From the NCBI GenBank assembly GCA_002412625.1, contig DHVK01000010.1, positions 1 to 21,659 of the forward strand: a DNA stretch of 21,659 nt, written 5' to 3'. Within the stretch, counting starts at the first letter, position 1. The number at the start of each line of letters is the position of its first letter. This DNA is from Cloacimonetes bacterium UBA5210 (GTDB lineage Bacteria; Cloacimonadota; Cloacimonadia; Cloacimonadales; Cloacimonadaceae). A program made the translations under genes and the position numbers. Positions 7,759-16,182 of this stretch are shown here, one piece after another. The notes below the pieces were generated by a model that saw nothing but the letters and a program-made list of their open reading frames with translations, did no database searches and had not been told where the DNA came from.

Positions 7759-8549
7759 GGTTTCCTCTTTCGCAAGTCATCAAATTTACAGGTGGATCTG
7801 CCGTCAAGCAGTTCATCAGGATATTTCACGCCAATCAGATAGAGCCCGCAAGCGGGGGCGGTGGTCACCAGGTTTTGGCGGGGGCATTGGTCTGCCAGCA
7901 GTTTGTCGATCGTTTCCGGAGGGAGATCGAAGTGCGAGATGTTGGTCAAAGTGCCCACAATGCGGCGCACCATGTTGTGCAGAAAGCGGTCTGCCCGCAC
8001 GATGAAGGTGAAGAATTGATCATCTTCGCTGATGCTGATCTCCTTCAGTTCACAGATGTGGTTCGGTACTTCCGGATTCAGCCTGCCGAAGCTGCTGAAG
8101 TTTTGGCGCCCCAGGAGCTTTTCCGCGGCAGCTTGCATGGGCTGCAGGCGAACCCTGAGATGCGGAATAAAGCCGCTGTAGCAGCGGTTAAAAGGATCCC
8201 GGTCCTTGCTCAGCAGATATTTGTATTGCCGTTCGTAGGCCTGGTAGCGGGCGGAAAGATCGTCTCCCACCTGCCAGATCTGCAGCACCTTGATGTCATC
8301 CGGGAGCCAGCGGCGAAAGGCCAGCAGTATTTGCTCCAGGCTCATCCGGCCATTATATTCAAAGTGAGCGTATTGCGCAAGCGCGTGCACCCCGGTGTCA
8401 GTCCTGCCGGCGGCTGTCATGGCTGTGCTACCTTCCGCAAACTGCTGCAAAGCGGTTTCGAGCGTGGTTTGCACACTGCGTCCTTGCTTTTGCTTCTGCC
8501 AGCCGATGAAGCCGGTTCCGTCATATGCCATCTTAATCAGGTAACGCAT
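7755..8549 (-). CDS. truA: tRNA pseudouridine(38-40) synthase TruA
   Basis: Converts uridines 38, 39 and 40 of the tRNA anticodon stem-loop to pseudouridine. The 264-residue protein opens with IKMAYDGTGFIGWQKQ. It carries the catalytic aspartate in AAGRTDTGVHALAQ (Asp51). The later conserved segments FTFIVRADRFLHNMVRRIVG and LYLIGVKYPDE are also typical of TruA. It starts 10 nt after the upstream membrane-protein gene, with TGAGG near that stop as its ribosome binding site. Its own stop is shared with the hisS start. The role is certain from motifs. Linkage to hisS makes a small tRNA-function pair inside the operon. Confidence 0.96.
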   Translation of the reverse strand: MRYLIKMAYDGTGFIGWQKQKQGRSVQTTLETALQQFAEGSTAMTAAGRTDTGVHALAQYAHFEYNGRMSLEQILLAFRRWLPDDIKVLQIWQVGDDLSARYQAYERQYKYLLSKDRDPFNRCYSGFIPHLRVRLQPMQAAAEKLLGRQNFSSFGRLNPEVPNHICELKEISISEDDQFFTFIVRADRFLHNMVRRIVGTLTNISHFDLPPETIDKLLADQCPRQNLVTTAPACGLYLIGVKYPDELLDGRSTCKFDDLRKRKP

Positions 8550-8559
8550 AATGCCATCC

Positions 8560-9192
8560 TCAGAGGCTATTCACTATGCCCAAGAGGCAGAGAAACAGCA
8601 GTCCATAAAGGTTTGCGGCGTGACAGAGTGGTTGTTGCACCGGAGTTTTCCGCAACAGGTCTTCCACTTTGTCCTCGATCCGGTAACTATTCTCATGCAT
8701 CTCCTTTCCGGCGCTAACCGCTCTATCCAGGATCCCGGAGATCTCGGCGGGCAGGGTTTTGCTCTTGTAAAGGGCAAGATATTCTTTCAGAAACAGATAG
8801 GTTGCCAGAGAGTAGGAAAGGAAAGCCCGCAGCGGGCGGTACTTGACAAGGGGGTAAAGATCTGCCCAAAGCCGGGTCCTATCCACAGAAGCCCATACCG
8901 CAACGGTGATTAGGGCCAGATAGATAATCTTGAGGGTAAACATGAGCGATACGGGAAACTCTATGCCAAAGATTAGCGCGAAAACCCAGTAGGCAGCGAA
9001 CCACGTCAGAAGCTTGCGCAGGGCAAACAGAAAGCTGCCGTAGAGCCCTGTATCAGCAAACATATAGACGCACAACAGCAAAGCTTGAGCTGCCAGCTGT
9101 CTTTGTGAAACCTCAAACCCGGAGCTGATTCCGATGACGAAGATAGCCAGCTTCAAATACACATGCTGGCTGCGGATCAAGCCCGATTTCAT
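8560..9192 (-). CDS. Polytopic inner-membrane protein, possibly EcfT/CbiQ-like
   Basis: A 210-residue hydrophobic protein of uncertain family. Membrane-spanning stretches are visible near residues 10-24, 33-48, 58-78, 80-102 and 118-136, with a last one near 190-208. A more polar, charged loop (about 140-188) separates the final two. Overall plan and length resemble EcfT/CbiQ energy-coupling transporter subunits, including a charged stretch before and after the fifth segment. The diagnostic Ala-Arg-Gly coupling motifs are not clear, and no ECF ATPase or substrate-binding subunit is nearby, so this is a guess. The start is taken as ATG at 9192, whose A is the last base of the upstream lipoprotein TGA (TGATG). 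A TTG one codon earlier is less likely. Coupled translation with the lipoprotein hints at a shared envelope role. Confidence 0.7.
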   Translation of the reverse strand: MKSGLIRSQHVYLKLAIFVIGISSGFEVSQRQLAAQALLLCVYMFADTGLYGSFLFALRKLLTWFAAYWVFALIFGIEFPVSLMFTLKIIYLALITVAVWASVDRTRLWADLYPLVKYRPLRAFLSYSLATYLFLKEYLALYKSKTLPAEISGILDRAVSAGKEMHENSYRIEDKVEDLLRKTPVQQPLCHAANLYGLLFLCLLGIVNSL

Positions 9193-11669
9193 CAACTATC
9201 GGTGTCTTCTTCCCGGGGCGGGATGATGTCCTGCGGGGCTTGTTCATTGGGAGAAGGCTCCGGTTCCCCGCCTTCCTCTTCCGGTTCGGGGTCATCACCC
9301 GGCACATGAGACAGGCTGTCGGCTTCCACCGGCGGGACGGACTCCCATTTCAAGCTATCTGCTTCCGGGAGTGAGATATCCACAGACAGGCTATCAGCCA
9401 AATCCGGGATCAAGCTGTCCATCTCAGCAGCAGCTTCGATGGTCAAACTATCGGCAATCTCGAGATAAGTGTAGTTTGCTTCTCGCTTCAGAAACTGCCT
9501 GCCATCGTAGAAACGACGCACGGCATCGGCATATATGATCTCCGCGGAATCTTCCAACACTGCATCCAGATAGGGCTTGGCCAAGCTTGTATCCGGTTGT
9601 TCAAACGAGTAAAACCAAGCCAGGCGGTAGTTTGCTCTGACACGCAGAACTTCATACTCACTTTCCGTGAACTCCTGCATCGCAGTGACCAAAGAATCCG
9701 GTGCTTGGGGATAATAATCCAAAGCCAGGTCAAATGAAGCCTCCGCTTCCTCCAAATCCGGATCCGCCAGGGTCGGAGTTCTTCCGGCCAGCACAGCCGC
9801 GGCAGCGATGGTGTACATATTGCGGGAGGAGTCCTGAAGCATTTCCCGGTAGATCTCTTCTGCCTCCGGTTCTCGCCCAGGAATGCTTCTCAGAATGCTG
9901 AATATCGAGTATTTGCAGAAGGGGATTATCTCTGTGTCAAAGCGGTTCAAAGGCTCTTCAAACTTAGCCAGTTGCACTTCGATATGGCCGATGTTTTGCC
10001 GGAGCACCACGATTCGATCGCGCGCCACGGCCAGCGGGTCATCTTCCGGTTTCTGCTCGGTGTATGTATCCCTTTGGGTTCCTTCCTCATTCTTGGTGAA
10101 ATCCTCAAGCAGCGGGGAGAGTGAATCTGCCTCTGCGGTCATATCAAGAGGGATTTCCTCGTTTTCTACTACCGTAAGCGCTTCGCTGAAGTCCTCCGTT
10201 TGAAGGCTGTCTGCAAGCGGAGCAGTAATAGCGGAAGCTTCCGGGAGCACAGCGAGGCTATCCACTGCAAGCTCGATCTCCTCCAGGAGTTCCGAGACAG
10301 TCAGCAAGCTGTCTTGCGGCTCGTCAGCATCCGCCAGATCAGGTTCAATGAGGGGATCTGCAAGCTCTTCGGGAACATCCGGTACCAGCAGCAGCAAGCT
10401 GTCCAGTTCTGCATTATAAAGCATGATCTGAGCTCTCAAAGAATCGGCTTGAACGGCAAAACTATCCCGCTCTGCGATCACCCGCCGATAGCTCGCCAGG
10501 GCAGAATCCGGCAGGGCTATTGCCCCCAAAAAGCTCTCTGCTCTCAGATAATGGAAATCCAGAAACTCTTGAAGGTTTCGGGAACTGTCCAGCTTCCGGG
10601 TGCTTTTACTCTGGCTGATGGCATTGGCAAGTCTCATTCCCCTGGGAGCAAACACTGAAGCGCTGAACTCGGTACGAACCCGGTTCAGATGGGTCACCGC
10701 AGCATCCAGGCTGCCTTTCTGATAATAAAGATAGCTTCCCCAATAGTAATATGCCGCGGCAGCGTGTTCGGTTCGGGGATAGGTCTTTGTAACAGCTTCC
10801 AGCTCTGCCAATCCATCCTCTTCAAAACCTTCGGAAAGCAGGGCCCGTCCATAGAGGACTCTTGCTTTTGAGAGCATATCCGGACGAGTTTCGACGCGGT
10901 TTACATAGCGGATTTCCCGCAACGCTTCAGAGTATCTGCCCAGTTCATACAGGTTTAGGGCTATATAGTATCTGGCTTCCAGCTTGCGTTCCCGGGGGAT
11001 GCCCCGGGTATTGATGAAGGTTTGATACTCTGCCAGAGATTTATCATATTCCTTCTGCATATAGTAGTTTTTCCCAAAGAGGAAGTAGGCATCTTTGAAC
11101 TCATCCGATGAGCGGTAGTCCCGGATAATGCGTTCCAGCCAAAACTGCGCCCGGATATAGTCTTCATCCCCAATCTCAAAATCTGCCAGCACCAGGAGTG
11201 CCCGGGCATGATGCTTGATGTATTTGGGATCCCGCACAAAGCGTTCCAGGACTGCTTCAGATTGTGCCGGTTGATTTACTTCGCGCAATACCCTGGCCAA
11301 GTAGATGTAGGCATCCGGAATGTGTCTGCTATCCGGAAACCCCGCGATCAGGCTTTCGAATGCGTCTTTGGCCTGAAAGGCAGAATTCTTTTTGTAGAAC
11401 AAGGCCCGCGCCATCAGGAACAATGCGTCATCTGCCCGCTTTCCGGTGCTGTTTCGAGATAGCACGATCCCACATTTCTGAATGGCTTTGGTATATTCGT
11501 CAACTGCTTGAGGCGTGGGGCGGCCGTTGGCATTCAGTGCGCGCCCCTGAGCGCTTTTAAAGTAGTTTTTGGCATTATACATGGTGTTGTCGATCCCGCA
11601 GGCGACAAGCATTGCCAGAACTGCCAATAGTATTAGGATGCGCGTGTATTTCATGATGCAATAGCGCAT
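9192..11669 (-). CDS. TPR-repeat lipoprotein with acidic DSL-rich regions
   Basis: An 825-residue exported lipoprotein. The signal peptide ends in lipobox LVAC (cysteine at about residue 24), so lipid anchoring in the envelope is expected. Residues about 25-350 are tandem tetratricopeptide repeats of the BamD/YbgF type (for example SLAEYQTFINTRGIPRERK, EARYYIALNLYELGRY), a protein-interaction scaffold. From about 385 a coiled segment leads into an acidic, low-complexity region with repeated Asp-Ser-Leu motifs. A helical repeat part returns at about 570-705. The C-terminus is again DSL-rich, then Pro/Glu/Asp-rich to the end. ATG at 11669 is chosen because TTGAGG precedes it by 6 nt. An in-frame TTG at 11681 and an ATG at 11654 are alternatives. 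It starts 16 nt after hutH. The exact function is unknown. Confidence 0.8.
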   Translation of the reverse strand: MRYCIMKYTRILILLAVLAMLVACGIDNTMYNAKNYFKSAQGRALNANGRPTPQAVDEYTKAIQKCGIVLSRNSTGKRADDALFLMARALFYKKNSAFQAKDAFESLIAGFPDSRHIPDAYIYLARVLREVNQPAQSEAVLERFVRDPKYIKHHARALLVLADFEIGDEDYIRAQFWLERIIRDYRSSDEFKDAYFLFGKNYYMQKEYDKSLAEYQTFINTRGIPRERKLEARYYIALNLYELGRYSEALREIRYVNRVETRPDMLSKARVLYGRALLSEGFEEDGLAELEAVTKTYPRTEHAAAAYYYWGSYLYYQKGSLDAAVTHLNRVRTEFSASVFAPRGMRLANAISQSKSTRKLDSSRNLQEFLDFHYLRAESFLGAIALPDSALASYRRVIAERDSFAVQADSLRAQIMLYNAELDSLLLLVPDVPEELADPLIEPDLADADEPQDSLLTVSELLEEIELAVDSLAVLPEASAITAPLADSLQTEDFSEALTVVENEEIPLDMTAEADSLSPLLEDFTKNEEGTQRDTYTEQKPEDDPLAVARDRIVVLRQNIGHIEVQLAKFEEPLNRFDTEIIPFCKYSIFSILRSIPGREPEAEEIYREMLQDSSRNMYTIAAAAVLAGRTPTLADPDLEEAEASFDLALDYYPQAPDSLVTAMQEFTESEYEVLRVRANYRLAWFYSFEQPDTSLAKPYLDAVLEDSAEIIYADAVRRFYDGRQFLKREANYTYLEIADSLTIEAAAEMDSLIPDLADSLSVDISLPEADSLKWESVPPVEADSLSHVPGDDPEPEEEGGEPEPSPNEQAPQDIIPPREEDTDS

Positions 11670-11685
11670 GGTCGGCCTCAATCTG

Positions 11686-13215
11686 TCAATTGATTTTTAA
11701 TCCCGTTTCTTCCACAGAGCGCAAAACCGCTCCCTGTTTGATGAGTCCAATGCTCAGGTTCAGCTCCGGATACATCACTCTATCTTCCACCAAGCCCGGG
11801 ACAAACTCTCGGAGGGTGGCTTTTGCGGTTTCCAGAGCGGCTGAGCTTTCTATCGCTCTGATGTCCAAAGCTTGCGCGGCGATCATCAATTCTATAGCCA
11901 ATACCGTGCTCACGTTTTCCATAATCTGAAGAAGCTTTATGGCGGAGACGGAGCCCATGGAGACGTGGTCTTCCTGGTTTGCCGAGGTGGGGATGCTATC
12001 CACGGAAGCCGGATGCGCCAAGACCTTGTTTTCCGAAACCAGCGAGGCGGCTGTCAGCTGAATTATCATGAAGCCGGAATCCAGCCCGGGACGGAAGGCC
12101 AAAAACGGCGGTAAGCCGCGGGAAAGCGCAGGATTCAGGATCTGTTCCATGCGCCGTTCGCTGATGTTCGCCAATTCGCTTAGCGCGATTGCCATGGTAT
12201 CAAGCACGATGGCAAGGGGTTCGCCATGGAAGTTTCCCCCGGAGATCACCATTTCTTCTTCCGGAAAGATCAACGGATTATCTGTGGCAGAATTGATCTC
12301 GATCTCCAACACACCACGGGCATAGGCAAGAGCATCTCTCACCGCACCATGCACTTGCGGAGTGCAGCGCAGAGAATAGGCATCTTGGACATTGTCGCAA
12401 TCCCGGTGAGAATTTCGCAGATTACTGTTTTTCAGCAGATTGTGGATGTTGGCGGCAGAAGCTATCTGTCCCGGATGCGGTCTCACATTGTGGATCAGGG
12501 GATTCATCGCGTTCGGAGTTCCCTGCAGCCCGTCGATAGTCATGGCGGCAAGGATGTCCGCCTGCTTACACAGTGTTTCGCCCTGGATCAGGCTAAGCAC
12601 CCCGATCGCTGCCATCACCTGAGTCCCGTTGTTTAGAGCCAGGCCTTCTTTGGCTTGCAGCACCACCGGCTGGATTGAGGCTCTGCGCATGGCTTCTTCG
12701 CCGCTCAGGCGTTCGCCCTGATATATTGCCTCGCCCTCACCGATTAGCACCAATGCCAGATGTGATAGCGGGGATAGATCGCCACTGGCACCCACAGAAC
12801 CACGCATCGGGATAATGGGGTGTACACCCAGATTCAGCATCTGCACCAATGTCTGCAAAGTCTCAAGGCGGATGCCGGAATGTCCCTTTGCCAAGACCGC
12901 GATGCGCAACAGCATTATCGCTCTGGTAATCTCTTCGCTGTAGGGTGCGCCCACGCTGACAGCGTGACTGCGGATCAAATTCACCTGCAATTCCTCGATG
13001 TTTTCTTTGGCAATGCAGACCGAGCTGAACTTGCCGAATCCGGTGGTCAAACCATATACGGTGTCGCCATTGGCGATTACTTTCTCGACATACTCACGAC
13101 AGTATTTTACTTTGGCAATGCTCTCTTCTGATAGACGAATGCGCGTATTTTGCTGCGCTACTTGTGCTACCGCTTCCAGGCTCAGGCTGTTGCCATCGAT
13201 AATGATTTCTTGCAT
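11686..13215 (-). CDS. hutH: Histidine ammonia-lyase
   Basis: Deaminates L-histidine to urocanate and ammonia, the first step of histidine breakdown. The 509-residue length is typical. The self-processing Ala-Ser-Gly triad that forms the MIO cofactor lies at residues 143-145 within GSVGASGDLSPLSH. Tyr54 in VYGLTTGFG is the catalytic tyrosine. His84 in IRSHA and Glu415 in NQEDHVSMG are the histidine-lyase choices, where phenylalanine and tyrosine lyases usually differ, so HutH is favoured over those. AGAGGA ahead of the ATG gives a good ribosome binding site. No hutU, hutI or hutG lies in the window. It heads the minus-strand run that continues to mfd. A TTGACA at 13306-13301 lies upstream, but I see no good -10 box. 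Confidence 0.95.
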   Translation of the reverse strand: MQEIIIDGNSLSLEAVAQVAQQNTRIRLSEESIAKVKYCREYVEKVIANGDTVYGLTTGFGKFSSVCIAKENIEELQVNLIRSHAVSVGAPYSEEITRAIMLLRIAVLAKGHSGIRLETLQTLVQMLNLGVHPIIPMRGSVGASGDLSPLSHLALVLIGEGEAIYQGERLSGEEAMRRASIQPVVLQAKEGLALNNGTQVMAAIGVLSLIQGETLCKQADILAAMTIDGLQGTPNAMNPLIHNVRPHPGQIASAANIHNLLKNSNLRNSHRDCDNVQDAYSLRCTPQVHGAVRDALAYARGVLEIEINSATDNPLIFPEEEMVISGGNFHGEPLAIVLDTMAIALSELANISERRMEQILNPALSRGLPPFLAFRPGLDSGFMIIQLTAASLVSENKVLAHPASVDSIPTSANQEDHVSMGSVSAIKLLQIMENVSTVLAIELMIAAQALDIRAIESSAALETAKATLREFVPGLVEDRVMYPELNLSIGLIKQGAVLRSVEETGLKIN

Positions 13216-13326
13216 GATTCCTCTGATGATTTCATATTGGTAAAGATGATAAGTGCATAAAATTCTGTGATTTGCTCAAAGCAGTTGAGACGTGGCTTTT
13301 TGTCAAGGATGGAATCCCCGAAAGCA

Positions 13327-13361
13327 CAAAAAAATCCGCGGAATTCTTGATTTCAGCGGAT
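13327..13361 (-). terminator. Terminator of the sensor-kinase gene
   Basis: On the minus strand ATCCGC (13361-13356) pairs with GCGGAT (13339-13334), and most of the inner stretch also pairs around a CAAG loop with two mismatches. Seven consecutive T follow. It begins 44 nt after the kinase stop and separates it from hutH. Confidence 0.75.
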
Positions 13362-13404
13362 CCGACCTAGCCCAAGCTTTTGGCAAAGCAGCATACAATT
13401 CCGG

Positions 13405-15825
13405 TCAGTTCTGCAATATGGCCTTGATCTGTTTGGCCAGCTGCAATGCCGTAAATGGCTTTTGGATGAATGGAATCTGATCTTTGCTTACACCGAGTGG
13501 TTGGAGAATATCATCGGTAAAACCGGACATAAAAAGCAGCTTTTGCTGAGGGAGCAGCTCTCTGATCCTCTCTGCCAGTTCCCGGCCATTGATCCCGGGC
13601 ATAATGATGTCGGATATCACCAGCTCCGGCTTGATCTCTTTGTTCAGCTTGTGCAGAGCTTCTGCCCCACTGTATGCCACGCAGACTTCATACCCCAGCT
13701 TCGATACCATTTTTTGGAAGTACTTTGCCAAAGCTTCTTCGTCTTCGACGATCAGGATCAATTCCCCATGCCCATGGATATCCGGGTCCTTGGCTTCCGG
13801 AGCTTCCCCAAAGTGCTTTCCCGCAGAATATGGCAACAGGATCTTGAAGCTGGGCCCCTGTTCCGCTTCACTTTCGACCGTGATTTTTCCATTGTAATTA
13901 TCTACAATATTCATCACGTTGAATAGCCCCAAACCCAATCCCTTGCCTTTGCCTTTTGTGGTAACGAAGGGCTCAAACAGCTTACTCTGCACCTCTTTCG
14001 GAATTCCGGGACCGGTATCAGTGACCGTGAGCAATACATATTTACCCGGCGAAACCTGATATTTTTCCTCCATTTCTTTACTGTATGCTGCAATCAATGA
14101 AGTTTCTATATAGATTTTCCCCCCTTTGGGCATCGCATCTCTGGAGTTTATTACCAGATTGATGATCAATTGCTCAATTTGTCCCTGATCCGCATAGATC
14201 GTCACGCTGTCCTTTGTGAGTTTTTGCACTATCTCAATGTGTGTCCCGATCAAGCGAAGGAAGACGCCATTGAGATTGCAGATCAGCGCATTCAGATCCA
14301 GGGTTTTGGTTTGCAGCACTTGCTTACGGCTGAAGGTCAGGAGCTGTTGGGTAAGCTCTTTGGCGCGCACGCTGGCTTTGAAAACCTCCTCGGCATCCTG
14401 CTTGATCTGGCTGAGCGGGGCTGTGCCGGCGCACAATTCCGCACTGTAACCCATGATTACTGTGAGTAAATTGTTGAAATCATGAGCCACGCCTCCTGCC
14501 AGCTGCCCCAGAAGCTCCATTTTATGGGTCTGATTTAGCTGTTCCTTTAGTCGTTCCTTTTCCTGTTCGGCTAGTTTACGCTCCGTGATGTCCTGAGCAG
14601 CACCCCTTAGCCCGACAATTTGACCCGCATCATCTCTGACAGGCTTGCCATGCACCCACATCCATCCCGTAGCTCCTTCTTTCAATAAGGTTTCCAGCTC
14701 CAGCTCGTAGGGAACTCCGGTGGCAGCGGTATGGGCAAGGGCTTCCGATAAAGCATCCCAACTTGCTTTGGTGAACAGCTTGCTGTGCTCTGGGTAAGGT
14801 GGTGGTGGCAGTTGGGGATCGAAGCCATAAATCTTGTAAAGCTCTTCGGACCAGACTACATTGTTTGTGGCAAGGTCCAGTCGCCAGCTTCCCAAACGCG
14901 CAATTTGTTGAGCTTCTTTCAGATCTTCATCTCTTTCCCGGAGCATTTTTTCCGCCAGCTTCTGCTGGCTGAGATCCCGAAATTCCACCGATCTGACGCT
15001 TTTTCCTTTGTAGGGAATCACCCTTGCCTCAAGACGCATCGGGAATTTCTCGCCGTTTTTGCGCATCCCATAGGCCTCATACGGCTCTTCAGAGTGGGCA
15101 GCGACATGGTCCAGGATTATCTGCCGGGAATCCGGCGCGATCAAGAGATAGCCATTCATCCCGATCAACTCTTCGCGTGAATAGCCCATCATATCGCTCA
15201 GGCCTTGATTGCAATCCAGAATGACCCCTTGGTCGTGGATGGCGATCCCTCCAAAAGAGGCATTATGCAAAGCTTTGAATCGCTCTTCGCTTTCCCTTAG
15301 CGCTGCTTCGGCTTCCAGGCGCTCCAATTCTCCCGCCACGCGTATAGACACCATATTCAGCGTATCAGACACCAGTTTGGGATTACTCAGGGGACACCTT
15401 CCGATCACCGTTATCAGACCAATTGGAGCTCCGTTATAACCCAGAACCGTCACCCTGGTATAACTTTCTGCTTGTAGCTCCTGTAAGAGCTGATCGCGAG
15501 GAAACAACTGAGCTGCTCCTTTCTGGTAACAACAATAGGATTTGCGCTTGAGCTCCCGGCAAGGAGTATCCTTCAAGGCGAAGCTGAAATTGTCCTCAAG
15601 CTTTGCATCGCGCCACACTGCCACAGTCGTGGCACGCAGGCCGTCCGCGTTTAGACGCACGATGCACACAAAATCCATTTTCAGGATGGCTGCCAGGAAT
15701 TTAACCAGGGTATCGAAAAAGGGCTCTTCCGAAAAACCGCTACTGGTTTGGGCAAGGAACAGCAAAATCTCTTCCGCTTGCGGCGTTTCGCCAAGCGTTT
15801 TTGCGTTATCTTTCGTAGTCCTCAT
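13405..15825 (-). CDS. Hybrid sensor histidine kinase (GAF-like, PAS-PAS, HisKA, HATPase, receiver)
   Basis: An 806-residue cytoplasmic two-component kinase without membrane segments. Order: GAF-like sensor domain (about 10-175), with a cysteine-rich patch DTPCRELKRKSYCCY. Next come PAS 1 (about 182-290, FGGIAIHDQGVILDCN), PAS 2 with PAC (about 305-420, ending GAAQDITERK), and HisKA with phosphoacceptor His448 in GGVAHDFNNLL. The ATPase has N-box NLVINSRDAM and G-boxes DTGPGIP and KGLGLGL. The C-terminal receiver (about 690-806) has acidic residues EDEE, phosphorylated Asp739 in SDIIMPG, and KPF. It therefore autophosphorylates and can relay to its own receiver. The start is set at ATG 15825, with GGAGG 10 nt upstream. 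A TTG at 15861 lacks a binding site. The signal is unknown. The HD-GYP regulator upstream may be a partner. Confidence 0.92.
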   Translation of the reverse strand: MRTTKDNAKTLGETPQAEEILLFLAQTSSGFSEEPFFDTLVKFLAAILKMDFVCIVRLNADGLRATTVAVWRDAKLEDNFSFALKDTPCRELKRKSYCCYQKGAAQLFPRDQLLQELQAESYTRVTVLGYNGAPIGLITVIGRCPLSNPKLVSDTLNMVSIRVAGELERLEAEAALRESEERFKALHNASFGGIAIHDQGVILDCNQGLSDMMGYSREELIGMNGYLLIAPDSRQIILDHVAAHSEEPYEAYGMRKNGEKFPMRLEARVIPYKGKSVRSVEFRDLSQQKLAEKMLRERDEDLKEAQQIARLGSWRLDLATNNVVWSEELYKIYGFDPQLPPPPYPEHSKLFTKASWDALSEALAHTAATGVPYELELETLLKEGATGWMWVHGKPVRDDAGQIVGLRGAAQDITERKLAEQEKERLKEQLNQTHKMELLGQLAGGVAHDFNNLLTVIMGYSAELCAGTAPLSQIKQDAEEVFKASVRAKELTQQLLTFSRKQVLQTKTLDLNALICNLNGVFLRLIGTHIEIVQKLTKDSVTIYADQGQIEQLIINLVINSRDAMPKGGKIYIETSLIAAYSKEMEEKYQVSPGKYVLLTVTDTGPGIPKEVQSKLFEPFVTTKGKGKGLGLGLFNVMNIVDNYNGKITVESEAEQGPSFKILLPYSAGKHFGEAPEAKDPDIHGHGELILIVEDEEALAKYFQKMVSKLGYEVCVAYSGAEALHKLNKEIKPELVISDIIMPGINGRELAERIRELLPQQKLLFMSGFTDDILQPLGVSKDQIPFIQKPFTALQLAKQIKAILQN

Positions 15826-16061
15826 AAGCAACAATCCTCCACGATAGGAACAATTATCCAAGCTTTACAGAGAAGACCAGTGCCAACTCCATTTCAAGCC
15901 ACCATAACAATCCGGGTTGTTCATCTTTTTCACAACGGATTTATCGAGTCGTATGATTTTGACATGATACTCTGTTTCCGGGTTAATGCTAAACAAAAAG
16001 AGCCAAATGCATGAAGCTTATCCGCGCTTCGCAGTCATTCCTCACATGCTATATGCCGATT

Positions 16062-16072
16062 CAGCTAAGCTG
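16062..16072. repeat. Palindromic site CAGCTAAGCTG, copy 1
   Basis: A perfect 11-nt palindrome upstream of the kinase gene. Its reverse complement recurs at 16165-16175 as CAGCTTAGCTG. With one flanking base the two share TCAGCTTAGCTG over 12 nt, in inverted orientation, starts 103 nt apart. It could be an operator pair or chance. Confidence 0.35.
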
Positions 16073-16092
16073 AGATGAAGTTCATATTTTGT

Positions 16093-16113
16093 TGTGATCA
16101 ATGTGTGACCACA
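16093..16113. promoter_or_regulatory. Imperfect inverted repeat, possible operator
   Basis: TGTGATCA (16093-16100), five spacer bases ATGTG, then TGACCACA (16106-16113). The arms match at 7 of 8 positions. It loosely recalls operators of the CRP/FNR superfamily, though the spacing does not fit the CRP consensus. It lies 268 nt upstream of the kinase start and about 70 nt past the response-regulator stop. Confidence 0.25.
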
Positions 16114-16164
16114 GCATGAAGACAGCACAACAACAGCTTGAGACAAGGTTTATGAATCATGAAT

Positions 16165-16175
16165 CAGCTTAGCTG
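16165..16175. repeat. Palindromic site CAGCTTAGCTG, copy 2
   Basis: Second copy of the 11-nt palindrome, 8 nt past the stop codon of the response-regulator gene. The neighbouring GAATCATGATTC-like sequence on its other side (about 16155-16164) is itself partly self-complementary, so this spot may instead form a stem at the 3' end of the response-regulator transcript. Confidence 0.3.
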
Positions 16176-16182
16176 GGGCGGA

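Larger units (their letters stand above)
15826..16182. other. Intergenic region between kinase and response-regulator genes
   Basis: 357 nt without a supported gene. It must hold the 3' end of the response-regulator transcript and the kinase promoter. I found no convincing -35/-10 pair. It contains two palindromic CAGCTWAGCTG sites and an imperfect 8-bp inverted repeat, listed separately, and a small stem GAAGC/GCTTC near 16014-16032. Confidence 0.5.

Noticed and set aside
7875..8717. 280-codon open frame on the plus strand
   Set aside because: Antisense to truA and the membrane-protein gene; no domain and no ribosome binding site.
11670..11681. TTG start adding four residues to the TPR lipoprotein
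   Set aside because: TTGAGG that includes this TTG is better read as the ribosome binding site for ATG at 11669.
13278..13306. Perfect TTGACA upstream of hutH on the minus strand
   Set aside because: At 16-18 nt spacing no acceptable -10 box is present (TGCTTT), so it is not called as a promoter.
15826..15861. TTG start adding 12 residues to the sensor kinase
   Set aside because: No ribosome binding site precedes it, while GGAGG lies upstream of the ATG at 15825.
15870..15886. Sigma-54-like sequence upstream of the kinase (minus strand TTGGCAC then TTCTC)
   Set aside because: The -24 element fits but the essential GC of the -12 element is missing, and no sigma-54 activator is nearby.
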